Position numbers and translations under genes: made by a program
In this document: positions 1 to 7,298 of the stretch, piece after piece
Numbering within the stretch: the stretch's first letter is position 1
Layout of the letters: every line of letters starts with the position of its first letter
The notes under the pieces: model-generated
What the model saw: the letters and a program-made list of their open reading frames with translations, nothing else
What the model was told of the DNA's origin: nothing
Database searches by the model: none
Assembly: GCA_031430035.1 (NCBI GenBank)
Contig: JANPAS010000044.1
Location: forward strand, 1-31,103
Reading direction: 5' to 3'
DNA length: 31,103 bases
From: JASGCK01 sp031430035
GTDB lineage: Bacteria > Pseudomonadota > Gammaproteobacteria > Burkholderiales > Burkholderiaceae_C

Positions 1-677
1 TCGTCGCTGGCTAAAAATATCACGGTGGGCGCAATTTCATCGGCACTAGCCAGTCGTCCCATTGGCTGGCGGTCGATAAAGTTTTTGCGCGCGGCAATGG
101 GGTCTTCAAACGCATTGATACGATCGCCTAGCGATGGCGTATCTACCGTGCCAGGGCACAGGCAATTGCAGCGGATGTTTTGTTTGACGTAATCAATCGC
201 TACGGCCTTAGTCAGGCCAATCACCGCCGCTTTAGATGCGCCGTAGATAAAGCGATTGGGCAATCCACGCACGCTCACAATGCTGGCCATGTTGATGATT
301 GAGCCGCCGCCGTTTTTCAGCATGGTGGGTAGCGCCGCTTGAATTGCCCAAAACTGCGAACGCACATTTAAATCAAACGCAAAGTCCCAATCCTTATCTG
401 TCGCTGCTTCAATGTTGCCGTGGTGTACAAAACCTGCGCAGTTAAACAGCACATTGAGTTTTGGCAAAGACGCAATCGTTTTTTGAATCGCATCTTTGTC
501 CATGACATTCAGCACCTGCGTGGTGATGTTGGGAATGCCCTCATAGCTTTTGAGCAGCTCAGCGTTTAAGTCGGTTGCCAGCACCTGCGCGCCTTCGCGA
601 GCCATAGCCAGTGCGGATGCGCGGCCAATGCCTTGACCAGCAGCGGTGACGAGGGCGTGTTTGTTTTGCAGTCTCAT
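1..677 (-). CDS. SDR-family NAD(P) dehydrogenase, DHRS6/BDH2-like (3' end outside window)
   Basis: Short-chain dehydrogenase; the gene runs off the left edge, so the C-terminus is missing. The start is the ATG at 675-677, preceded by an AAGGA ribosome binding site. Visible motifs are a Rossmann glycine motif TAAGQGIG at residues 11-18, NCAGFVHHG in the middle, and the catalytic YGASK (YxxxK) preceded by NMAS. After these come IRCNCLCPGTVDTPS and GRLASADEIA, a pattern I associate with the DHRS6/BDH2 group (3-hydroxybutyrate dehydrogenase type 2) and with bacterial 2-keto-3-deoxy-L-fuconate dehydrogenases. The nearby UxaA-family dehydratase and Ldh-family dehydrogenase favour a role in sugar-acid breakdown, but the substrate is inferred. 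It lies 27 bp downstream of the YHYH gene on the same strand and may be co-transcribed with it. Confidence 0.9.
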   Translation of the reverse strand, partial: MRLQNKHALVTAAGQGIGRASALAMAREGAQVLATDLNAELLKSYEGIPNITTQVLNVMDKDAIQKTIASLPKLNVLFNCAGFVHHGNIEAATDKDWDFAFDLNVRSQFWAIQAALPTMLKNGGGSIINMASIVSVRGLPNRFIYGASKAAVIGLTKAVAIDYVKQNIRCNCLCPGTVDTPSLGDRINAFEDPIAARKNFIDRQPMGRLASADEIAPTVIFLASD

Positions 678-704
678 GTGGATCCTTTTGAAGTAACGTG
701 AATT

Positions 705-1640
705 TTAGGGCGTACCGAATCGCTGTGCTACGAAGCCTTTGAAGCAGCCGATCGTATAGGGGTATTCTTTCGTAAAACGGTAGTGATACAGAGTCTTCAG
801 CTGACCGTCAATGCGTACCTTACCGACTTTGCCATGGCATTCGTCTAAATCGGCATTTGTGACCGCCCGCCCAGCCTCGTCAAAGGGCCCCAAAATGGGA
901 AAACCATCTAGCATCCAACCGACTGGCTCATCTGTGGCGTAGGGTCTGCCTGCCGCATCTTTTGCCAAACAGGGAGACCAATCGTGGTAATGATACTGAC
1001 CCGTGCGCTGTGGGTGGCCGTTGCATTGATCTTGGATTTCGTATGCAGGCGCATCCCGTCCCAGTGCATCAAACGCGTTATAGATAGCGACGCCGCTGAG
1101 GGCGAATCCAATCATACCCATCGGCACGCAATTTGGTTGAGATGCGGGTAGGGGCTCTGCGGGCAAGCGCAGCAAGATAGAGTGTTCGCGGATGACGTTT
1201 GGATTTCGATCGTATTCAAAAGCTTTTGAGCCTGGGCGTACAGGAAATTGACCACTAGGATGAAGGGGCAAGTTGTTGCTTCGCACGACACGAAAATCGG
1301 CCTCTCGCGTTACGGTAATTGCGGCGTTAGGCCAGACAATTTGCCCTTCGACTTGCGGCTTGCTAGATGGATCCCAAAGCGCTGCTGCCGCATCAATCCA
1401 TTCGCCAATGCGGTGTGCTCCGCCCCTGCCACCAAAGCGACTATTACAAGTCAATACATAGCCTTGCCTAGGGCTGCTGCTTGTTTTCCCATCACCCAAT
1501 GGCAAGCGCTGAGCTGCGCCAATCTTGGGCGGGTTGGTTGGCGCGGTTGGCTCATGAGCCGTAGCAGACCCCATACTCGCAAGCCATAAAAATAGCGACC
1601 CTGCAACATTAGAAAATGCGTGTTTGGCTTGCAGTCTCAT
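705..1640 (-). CDS. Secreted YHYH-domain protein
   Basis: Exported protein of about 311 residues with the hallmark YHYH motif in CNGHPQRTGQYHYHDWSPC, followed by GWMLDGFPILGPFDEAGRA, as in YHYH-domain proteins of unknown function. I start at the ATG at 1638-1640 rather than the upstream one at 1695-1697. From here the product begins MRLQAKHAF and continues into a hydrophobic stretch ending SATA-HE, a good signal peptide, whereas the longer form adds 19 residues with no function. The leader lacks a clear Shine-Dalgarno. Oddly, the first 23 coding bases are nearly identical to the start of the SDR gene downstream (see findings). Cysteines in the mature part could form disulphides in the periplasm. 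Biochemical function is unknown for the family; metal binding through the His residues is only a guess. Confidence 0.85.
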   Translation of the reverse strand: MRLQAKHAFSNVAGSLFLWLASMGSATAHEPTAPTNPPKIGAAQRLPLGDGKTSSSPRQGYVLTCNSRFGGRGGAHRIGEWIDAAAALWDPSSKPQVEGQIVWPNAAITVTREADFRVVRSNNLPLHPSGQFPVRPGSKAFEYDRNPNVIREHSILLRLPAEPLPASQPNCVPMGMIGFALSGVAIYNAFDALGRDAPAYEIQDQCNGHPQRTGQYHYHDWSPCLAKDAAGRPYATDEPVGWMLDGFPILGPFDEAGRAVTNADLDECHGKVGKVRIDGQLKTLYHYRFTKEYPYTIGCFKGFVAQRFGTP

Positions 1641-1731
1641 AGTGGTTTGTCGCAATAGAAAGGAAGGGGATGAAAAGTGATAATCAAATTTTGGCACAAG
1701 CCTTGCGATTACTCACCTAGCGAAACCACCT
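1641..1731. promoter_or_regulatory. Divergent intergenic region with symmetric start-codon leaders
   Basis: This 91-bp gap separates the leftward YHYH gene from the rightward UxaA gene, so both promoters must lie here or in the neighbouring coding ends. An imperfect inverted repeat borders it: AGTGGTTTGTCGC at 1641-1653 and GCGAAACCACC at 1720-1730. As a result both genes have nearly the same bases directly before ATGA, and neither has a clear Shine-Dalgarno. The arms could be two halves of an operator shared by both genes, or translation-initiation context. No -35/-10 pair stands out by eye. Confidence 0.4.
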
Positions 1732-3261
1732 ATGAATACACCTTTTATTCGCCTCCACCCCGCAGACGATGTGGTCATCGCCAGAGCTCAAATCATTGGC
1801 GGCGCAATAGTTGAAGGCCACACCACACGCGGCCTCATCCCAGCAGGACACAAAATTGCGACGCGTGATTTAGCTACGGGTGACCCCGTGCGGCGCTACA
1901 ACCAAATCATTGGTTTTGCCTCTCGTGCTATTTCTGCAGGCGAGCATGTGCATACGCAGAATTTGAACATGGGCGAGAACAAAGGCGACTTCACGCGTGA
2001 CTACGCCATCGGCTCGGAAGCCAAGCCAGTCGGTGCTTTGCGCGAGGCTACATTCATGGGAATCAAGCGATCGGATGGTCGCGTGGCGACCCGCAACTAC
2101 ATCGGCATTTTGTCGTCAGTTAACTGCTCCGCGACAGCAGCACGGGCGATAGCGGATCATTTTTCGCGTCGCTCCAACCCTGCGGCTTTGGCAAATTTCC
2201 CAATGGTTGACGGCGTGATTGCGCTCACACATGGCACAGGCTGCGGGATGGACAGCGAAGGGCTTGGTTTGCAAGTATTGCAGCGCACTTTGTCGGGCTA
2301 CGCCACGCATCCCAACTTTGCAGGCGTGCTGGTGGTGGGCTTAGGATGCGAGTCCAATCAAATCAACGCGTGGCTGGCGAAGTCCAGCTTGGCAGAAGGC
2401 GATACCTTTCAAGTCTTCAATATCCAAGATACAGGCGGCACAACCAAAACGGTTGCCAAAGGCATTGCGCTGATTGAGAAGATGCTGCCCAAAGCCAACG
2501 CGATCAAACGCGAGCCATGCTCCGCTTCGCACATCACGGTGGGACTCCAGTGCGGTGGCTCGGACGGTTACTCGGGTATTAGCGCCAATCCTGCGCTGGG
2601 CGCTGCGGTAGATTTGCTCGTGGCGCACGGCGGCACAGCCATCTTGTCGGAAACCCCTGAAATCTATGGCGCGGAGCATTTACTCACGCGCCGTGCGATT
2701 AATCCCGCCATTGCCGAAAAACTGATTTCGCGCATCAAATGGTGGGAGAACTACACACGCATCAACGATGGCGAAATGAACAATAACCCATCCCCTGGCA
2801 ATAAGGCGGGCGGGCTGACGACCATCTTAGAAAAATCGCTCGGTGCGGTTGCCAAAGGCGGAACCAGCAACTTGAACGGCGTATTTGAGTACGCCGAACC
2901 CGTGGACGCACACGGCTTCGTTTTTATGGATACGCCTGGCTACGACCCTGTCAGTGCCACGGGCCAAGTGGCGGGCGGCGCGAACCTCATTTGTTTCACC
3001 ACAGGACGCGGCTCGGCGTATGGTTGCGCACCGAGTCCTTCGCTCAAACTCGCGACAAATACTGAGTTGTGGCGCAGGCAGGAAGACGACATGGACATCA
3101 ATTGCGGCGACATTGTGGATGGTGGATCGACGGTCACAGAGAAAGGGCAAATCATCTGGGAGGCCATACTGGATGCGGCTTCTGGGCGGGCGACTAAGAG
3201 CGAAGCGCATGGCTACGGACAAAACGAATTTGTGCCTTGGCAAATTGGCGCAGTGATGTAA
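1732..3261 (+). CDS. UxaA-family sugar-acid dehydratase (altronate/galactarate dehydratase type)
   Basis: Full-length 509-residue member of the UxaA/GarD family, which removes water from sugar acids to give 2-keto-3-deoxy acids. Residues ~1-90 form the SAF-like N-terminal domain. The catalytic part follows, with GRVATRNYIGILSSVNCS, THGTGCGM, GLGCESNQ, LQCGGSDGYSGISANPALG, ETPEIYGAEHLL, SPGNKAGGLTTILEKS, TTGRGSAYGCAPSPSLK and a late DINCGD. The cysteines and GGSD segment fit the metal-dependent active site of this family. Substrate cannot be read from sequence; altronate, galactarate and deoxy-sugar acids are all possible. Context of an SDR dehydrogenase and an Ldh-family dehydrogenase supports carbohydrate-acid catabolism. 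A palindromic repeat element begins five bases after the stop codon. Confidence 0.9.
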   Translation: MNTPFIRLHPADDVVIARAQIIGGAIVEGHTTRGLIPAGHKIATRDLATGDPVRRYNQIIGFASRAISAGEHVHTQNLNMGENKGDFTRDYAIGSEAKPVGALREATFMGIKRSDGRVATRNYIGILSSVNCSATAARAIADHFSRRSNPAALANFPMVDGVIALTHGTGCGMDSEGLGLQVLQRTLSGYATHPNFAGVLVVGLGCESNQINAWLAKSSLAEGDTFQVFNIQDTGGTTKTVAKGIALIEKMLPKANAIKREPCSASHITVGLQCGGSDGYSGISANPALGAAVDLLVAHGGTAILSETPEIYGAEHLLTRRAINPAIAEKLISRIKWWENYTRINDGEMNNNPSPGNKAGGLTTILEKSLGAVAKGGTSNLNGVFEYAEPVDAHGFVFMDTPGYDPVSATGQVAGGANLICFTTGRGSAYGCAPSPSLKLATNTELWRRQEDDMDINCGDIVDGGSTVTEKGQIIWEAILDAASGRATKSEAHGYGQNEFVPWQIGAVM

Positions 3262-3266
3262 GGCTT

Positions 3267-3381
3267 GACCCCCCTGTCAGCTCGTGCTGACATCCCCCCT
3301 ACTTCGCAGGGGAGAACAAGGGGGTGGTATTGGATTGCCCCTATGCAATAGGGGAAATGTCGCAAAGCGACAAAGGGGTTC
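3267..3381 (+). repeat. Full palindromic repeat element, four hairpins, upstream of the M16 gene
   Basis: Four hairpins occur in a row: TGTCAGC/GCTGACA (3275-3292), CCCCT/AGGGG (3296-3312), CCCCTAT/ATAGGGG (3338-3354) and TGTCGC/GCGACA (3358-3372). Outer C- and G-runs flank the whole. The left pair is the mirror image of the right pair, so the element is a dyad of dyads with a ~25-bp spacer. The same design recurs at 30663-30783, and the right half alone at 18129-18178. Read on the + strand, the left half would encode TPLSARADIPPTSQG and the right half LPYAIGEMSQSDKGV-like peptide, related to the translated copy inside nasA. Here it is intergenic, filling nearly all the gap after the UxaA gene. 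Confidence 0.88.
3373..3378 (+). promoter_or_regulatory. Shine-Dalgarno AAGGGG supplied by the repeat element
   Basis: AAGGGG is the right-hand border of the palindromic element and lies 8 nt before the ATG at 3387. It is the only good ribosome binding site for the M16 gene and decides the start. It immediately follows the last hairpin (3358-3372), so folding of that hairpin in mRNA could affect ribosome access. Confidence 0.55.
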
Positions 3382-3386
3382 TTTGC

Positions 3387-6140
3387 ATGAGATTGTGTTT
3401 ATTCATCGCCAGCTTGGTTTGTGTGCTGCATGCCAATGCCCAAACCCTCGTCCGCCAAATGGAGGGCGTAACCGAATATCGTCTGAATAACGGCATGCAA
3501 GTGCTGTTGGCACCGAACGAGCTGCAACCTCGTGTGTACGCCAATCTCGTCATCAAGGCAGGCAGCGCAGTAGAGGGAACAGGCGAGGGCGGCATGGCGC
3601 ATTTGCTGGAGCACATGCTGTTTAAAGGTACGCCCACCACCAAAGATCCGATGCGTGAGTTTTCTGAACGCGCCTTTAGTGCGAACGGCACCACCGATAT
3701 CGACCGCACCAATTACTTTGCGTCGATGAACGCAAGCAAAGAAAACCTGCATTGGTACATTGGCTGGTTGGCGGATGCGATGACGAATAGTTTTATTGCC
3801 AAGGCCGACCTAGACAAAGAGATGCCCGTCGTGCGTAACGAGTTTGAGCGTGGCGCAGGTAGCGTGGGACGCGGCATGTCGGATGCCCGTATGGCGCTGA
3901 CCTTCCCGAATCACGGCTATGGCCGCCCCGTGATTGGTAATCGCAGCGATATCGAAAACGTCAGCATTGAGAAGTTGCAAGCCTTCTATAAAACTTGGTA
4001 CCGACCTGATAACGCGGTGTTGGTGGTGGCGGGGCGATTTGATGCGCAAGAGACGCTTGCGCACATTCAAAAAGTCTTTGGCGTGCTCGTCAATCCAAGC
4101 ACGCCGCTGCCAAAACTCTATACGCGAGAGCCTGTGCAAGACGGGCTTAGAAGCACCGTGATCCGCCGTGTTGGCGGTGAGCCGCAACTCCTCATCAGTT
4201 GGCGCGGTGTGGCTAATAGCCATCCAGACGATGCGGTACTCGATGTCATTGCCAGCTCCTTGGCGGGTAGTGAGAGCACGCCGTTTTCTAAAGCGATGAC
4301 TGAGCAAAAACTAGGCACACAGCCGGGTGCAGACCACAGAGCCAATGCACAGTACGGCTTATTTAGCGTGAGCTTGCAAATGGCAAGTGCTGACAAAGGC
4401 GCGGCGATCAAGGCCTTGTTAGATGCTCATATTGCCCGCATCGCCAAAGATGGCGTGACGCAGGAAGAGCTTGTGCGTGCGCAAACGATTGTTGCTCGGG
4501 GCAAACAAGAGATTAAAAACAGCGCGGGAGGCTTTGGTGCAACGCTTGCCAGTTCAGCCGCTTCGGGCGATTGGCGCTTGTCGTTTTGGCATAGTGAGAA
4601 CATGACGAAGGTGAGCATTGCTGATACGCAGCGTGCAGCCAGTAGCTATCTTGTATCCGCCAATCAAGTCGTCGTTGAATATCAACCTGAAGCTGTGCCC
4701 AAGCGTGCGCCAGACGCTGCACCGCAGCCGCTTGGAGACTACATCGCCAAAACCATAGAATTGCCCGCCAGGCCAAGTGGAGAAAGGCCTACAGCCGCGC
4801 TACCCCGGTTTGAGGCGACTGCCGAAGAGCTAGATAAACGCACGGTCAAAAGCACCTTGCCTGTAGGTACCAAACTTGCACTTTTGGCGCGCCCCGCCGT
4901 GGGCGATGCGATTCAGGGCACGCTACGTTTGCACTACGGTAATTTGGAGATGTATCAAAAATGGAATCGCGCTCACGCTGCCCCCGTGGGCTTTGCCGCC
5001 AGCTTTGCCGCGATGATGGACAAGGGAACAGCTTCGCGTAGTCAAAAGCAAATCGAAGACACCTTAAACGAACTGCAAAGTAGTTACGGCGTATCGTCCA
5101 GTGTGGGTGGATTGACCGTCAACTTTAAAACGATACGTGCCAATTGGCAGGCCTTCGCGGGCATTTTGCTAGAAGTGCTACGCGAGCCTGCTTTCATGCA
5201 AGCCAATTTTGATAGGACTTTGTTTGATAAATGGAAGAGCGAAAACATTGCCGCCATCAATGCCAGCCGTGATCAACCTGGCTCGTTGGCCGAGAGCAGG
5301 ATGGGGCGGACGATATGGCAATACGAGCCATCCGATCCGCGCTATATCCGCACACCCGATGAGTCCATTGCCGCCTGGCAAGCTCTGCGTTTGAACGATC
5401 TGCGCGATTTTTGGCGGCAGTTTGTGGGTGCGTCCGTGTCTGAATTTGCCGCTGTTGGTGCGCTTGATGTGGCGGCGGTGCAAACCAGCGCTGCCAAGAT
5501 GTTGGACGGTTGGCACACCCCTGCCAGCAGTGGCGTGTACGCGCGTATTCCGTATGCACTGCCGACATGGACGGCAGGCACCCAAGTGATTGCCACACCT
5601 GATAAATCAAATGCATCGTTACTCGCGCGGCGAATTTTGCCCATGACCGCCTTTAGCAAAGAGGCACTAGCTGCGCAAATGGCCAATGGCATTATTGGCA
5701 CTACAAGCGGTTCCCGCCTATTTACCAAGCTTCGCAAAGAGGAGGGACTCACCTACGGCACGTATAGCGGTTTGTCGATGGACGAAGACTTTGGTTTTGC
5801 CACATTTGGTATTAGTGGCACGTTTGCGCCGCAAAACCGAGTGCGGTTTGAGCAAGTGCTAGATGAGACCAAGCAAGACATTATTAAGAACGGCTTGTGG
5901 CGTTTGGAGCTGGCGGTTGCTAAGCGCGTGGCGCTAGAGCGTACCAAGGCCAACCGCGAAAACGACAGCAGTGTGGCAGGAACGCTGGCGTACAACGAGC
6001 ACCGAGGTAGGAGCTATGCGTTTTGGCAGCAGCAATCCGACTTGGTGCAAAGCCTCACGATAGAAGACATCGACGCGGCGGCTAAAAAATTATTAGATGC
6101 ACAAGACTTTGTGACCATCATCACAGGTGAATTTAAATAA
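3387..6140 (+). CDS. Secreted M16-family zinc metallopeptidase (pitrilysin/PqqL-like)
   Basis: A 917-residue periplasmic or exported protease of the M16 family. Start chosen at ATG 3387: it gives a clean signal peptide (MRLCLFIASL..., cleavage near HANAQ-T) and has AAGGGG 8 nt upstream. The frame stays open further upstream, but that part is only the palindromic repeat. The inverted zinc motif HLLEH is at residues 72-76, with the third ligand Glu in RNEFERG at ~152, giving the expected HxxEH-x75-E spacing. The second half (from ~480) is the non-catalytic M16 repeat, containing ...RLFTKLRKEEGLTYGTYS. Single-chain two-repeat architecture resembles PqqL/YhjJ-type peptidases. It separates the UxaA and Ldh-type genes without an obvious metabolic link; 24 bp separate it from the next gene. 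Confidence 0.93.
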   Translation: MRLCLFIASLVCVLHANAQTLVRQMEGVTEYRLNNGMQVLLAPNELQPRVYANLVIKAGSAVEGTGEGGMAHLLEHMLFKGTPTTKDPMREFSERAFSANGTTDIDRTNYFASMNASKENLHWYIGWLADAMTNSFIAKADLDKEMPVVRNEFERGAGSVGRGMSDARMALTFPNHGYGRPVIGNRSDIENVSIEKLQAFYKTWYRPDNAVLVVAGRFDAQETLAHIQKVFGVLVNPSTPLPKLYTREPVQDGLRSTVIRRVGGEPQLLISWRGVANSHPDDAVLDVIASSLAGSESTPFSKAMTEQKLGTQPGADHRANAQYGLFSVSLQMASADKGAAIKALLDAHIARIAKDGVTQEELVRAQTIVARGKQEIKNSAGGFGATLASSAASGDWRLSFWHSENMTKVSIADTQRAASSYLVSANQVVVEYQPEAVPKRAPDAAPQPLGDYIAKTIELPARPSGERPTAALPRFEATAEELDKRTVKSTLPVGTKLALLARPAVGDAIQGTLRLHYGNLEMYQKWNRAHAAPVGFAASFAAMMDKGTASRSQKQIEDTLNELQSSYGVSSSVGGLTVNFKTIRANWQAFAGILLEVLREPAFMQANFDRTLFDKWKSENIAAINASRDQPGSLAESRMGRTIWQYEPSDPRYIRTPDESIAAWQALRLNDLRDFWRQFVGASVSEFAAVGALDVAAVQTSAAKMLDGWHTPASSGVYARIPYALPTWTAGTQVIATPDKSNASLLARRILPMTAFSKEALAAQMANGIIGTTSGSRLFTKLRKEEGLTYGTYSGLSMDEDFGFATFGISGTFAPQNRVRFEQVLDETKQDIIKNGLWRLELAVAKRVALERTKANRENDSSVAGTLAYNEHRGRSYAFWQQQSDLVQSLTIEDIDAAAKKLLDAQDFVTIITGEFK

Positions 6141-6164
6141 AAATTTCAATAGGAAACTTCAAAC

Positions 6165-7280
6165 ATGGACAAACTCATTCAAGCACAGCCCCTCACCGAC
6201 ATCGTCACTCGCATCATCAAGGGCACGGGCTCTAGCGATGCCGAGGCCAAGCAAGTCGCCGAAAACTTGGTGCTGGCCAACCTCTCTGGTCACGACTCGC
6301 ACGGCGTGGGCATGGTGCCGCGCTATGTGGACGCGGTGCTGGAAGGCGGACTTGTTCCCAACACGTCCGTCCGCGTGAATCTCGATTCAGGCACGCTCTT
6401 GGGCTTAGATGCTCAGCACGGCTATGGGCAAATCGTGGGGGTGGAAGCCACGCGCATGGGGATTGAGCGAGCCAAACGTCATGGCTCGTGCATCGTGGCA
6501 TTGGGGCATGCGCATCACTTGGGGCGCATCGGGCATTTTGCGGAGATGGCGGTGGCTGAAGGTCTCGTGTCGATTCATTTTGTGAATGTGCTCTCGCGTC
6601 CTGTGGTGGCGGCTTGGGGCGGAGGGGACGGACGTTACGGTACGAATCCGTGCTGCATTGGCATTCCCATCGGCATGCCTGTAGGCCACGCTAGTCAAGC
6701 CTTCGCAGGCTACCAGGCTGATAAGCCTTTTGTATTGGACTTCGCCACGAGCCGTGTCGCGCAGGGCAAGATGCGCGTGGCCTACAACAAAGGCGAGTCT
6801 GTACCCGATGGCTATTTGATTGACGAAAAGGGCGCTCCGACCAACAATCCTGGTGTGGTCGTGGTGTCGCAAAATCCAGATCCGAAAGGCGAAGTTCAAC
6901 TCGGTGCTCTCATGCCGTTTGGCGAGCACAAAGGATTTGGCATGGCGGTCGCTTGCGAACTGCTAGGCGGTGCGCTTTGCGGTGGCGGCACGTGGCACCG
7001 TGCGGCAGATAACAAACGCGCGGTCTACAACTCCATGCTCACGATTTTGGTCTCCCCAGAGGCGCTTGGCACACAAAATATCTTCGCGCAAGAAGCCAGC
7101 AGCTTTATCGATTGGCTGAAATTAAGTCCCGCTGGGATGGGATCAAACGGCGTGCAAACCGCTGGCGACCCAGAGCGGGCGTACCGCGCTCGCCGCCGCG
7201 TGGACGGCATCACGGTTGACAGCACGACTTGGGGCGAACTGGTTGAAGCGGGAAAAAAAGTGCAGGTAACAGTCGAGTAA
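6165..7280 (+). CDS. Ldh-family (malate/L-lactate/ureidoglycolate type) NAD(P) oxidoreductase
   Basis: A 371-residue enzyme of the Ldh_2 family (YiaK, ComC, AllD, Mdh type), structurally unrelated to classical lactate dehydrogenases. The signature SGHDSHGVGM lies at residues 41-50 and contains the catalytic His. Further family segments are AHHLGRIGHFAEMA, WGGGDGRYGTNP, FVLDFATSRVAQGKM and MPFGEHKGFGMAVACELLGG. It reduces or oxidises 2-keto/2-hydroxy acids with NAD(P)H; which acid is unknown. AGGA about 12 nt upstream of the ATG is a plausible ribosome binding site. Position downstream of a sugar-acid dehydratase suggests it handles a keto acid from the same pathway, although the M16 gene lies between them. 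The Nudix-MBL gene follows after 18 bp. Confidence 0.9.
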   Translation: MDKLIQAQPLTDIVTRIIKGTGSSDAEAKQVAENLVLANLSGHDSHGVGMVPRYVDAVLEGGLVPNTSVRVNLDSGTLLGLDAQHGYGQIVGVEATRMGIERAKRHGSCIVALGHAHHLGRIGHFAEMAVAEGLVSIHFVNVLSRPVVAAWGGGDGRYGTNPCCIGIPIGMPVGHASQAFAGYQADKPFVLDFATSRVAQGKMRVAYNKGESVPDGYLIDEKGAPTNNPGVVVVSQNPDPKGEVQLGALMPFGEHKGFGMAVACELLGGALCGGGTWHRAADNKRAVYNSMLTILVSPEALGTQNIFAQEASSFIDWLKLSPAGMGSNGVQTAGDPERAYRARRRVDGITVDSTTWGELVEAGKKVQVTVE

Positions 7281-7298
7281 TCCATTGAGAATGAACGC

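Noticed and set aside
4118..5752. Several long antisense frames within the M16 gene
   Set aside because: High-GC coding DNA often leaves the opposite strand open; the products have no recognisable motifs and no start signals.
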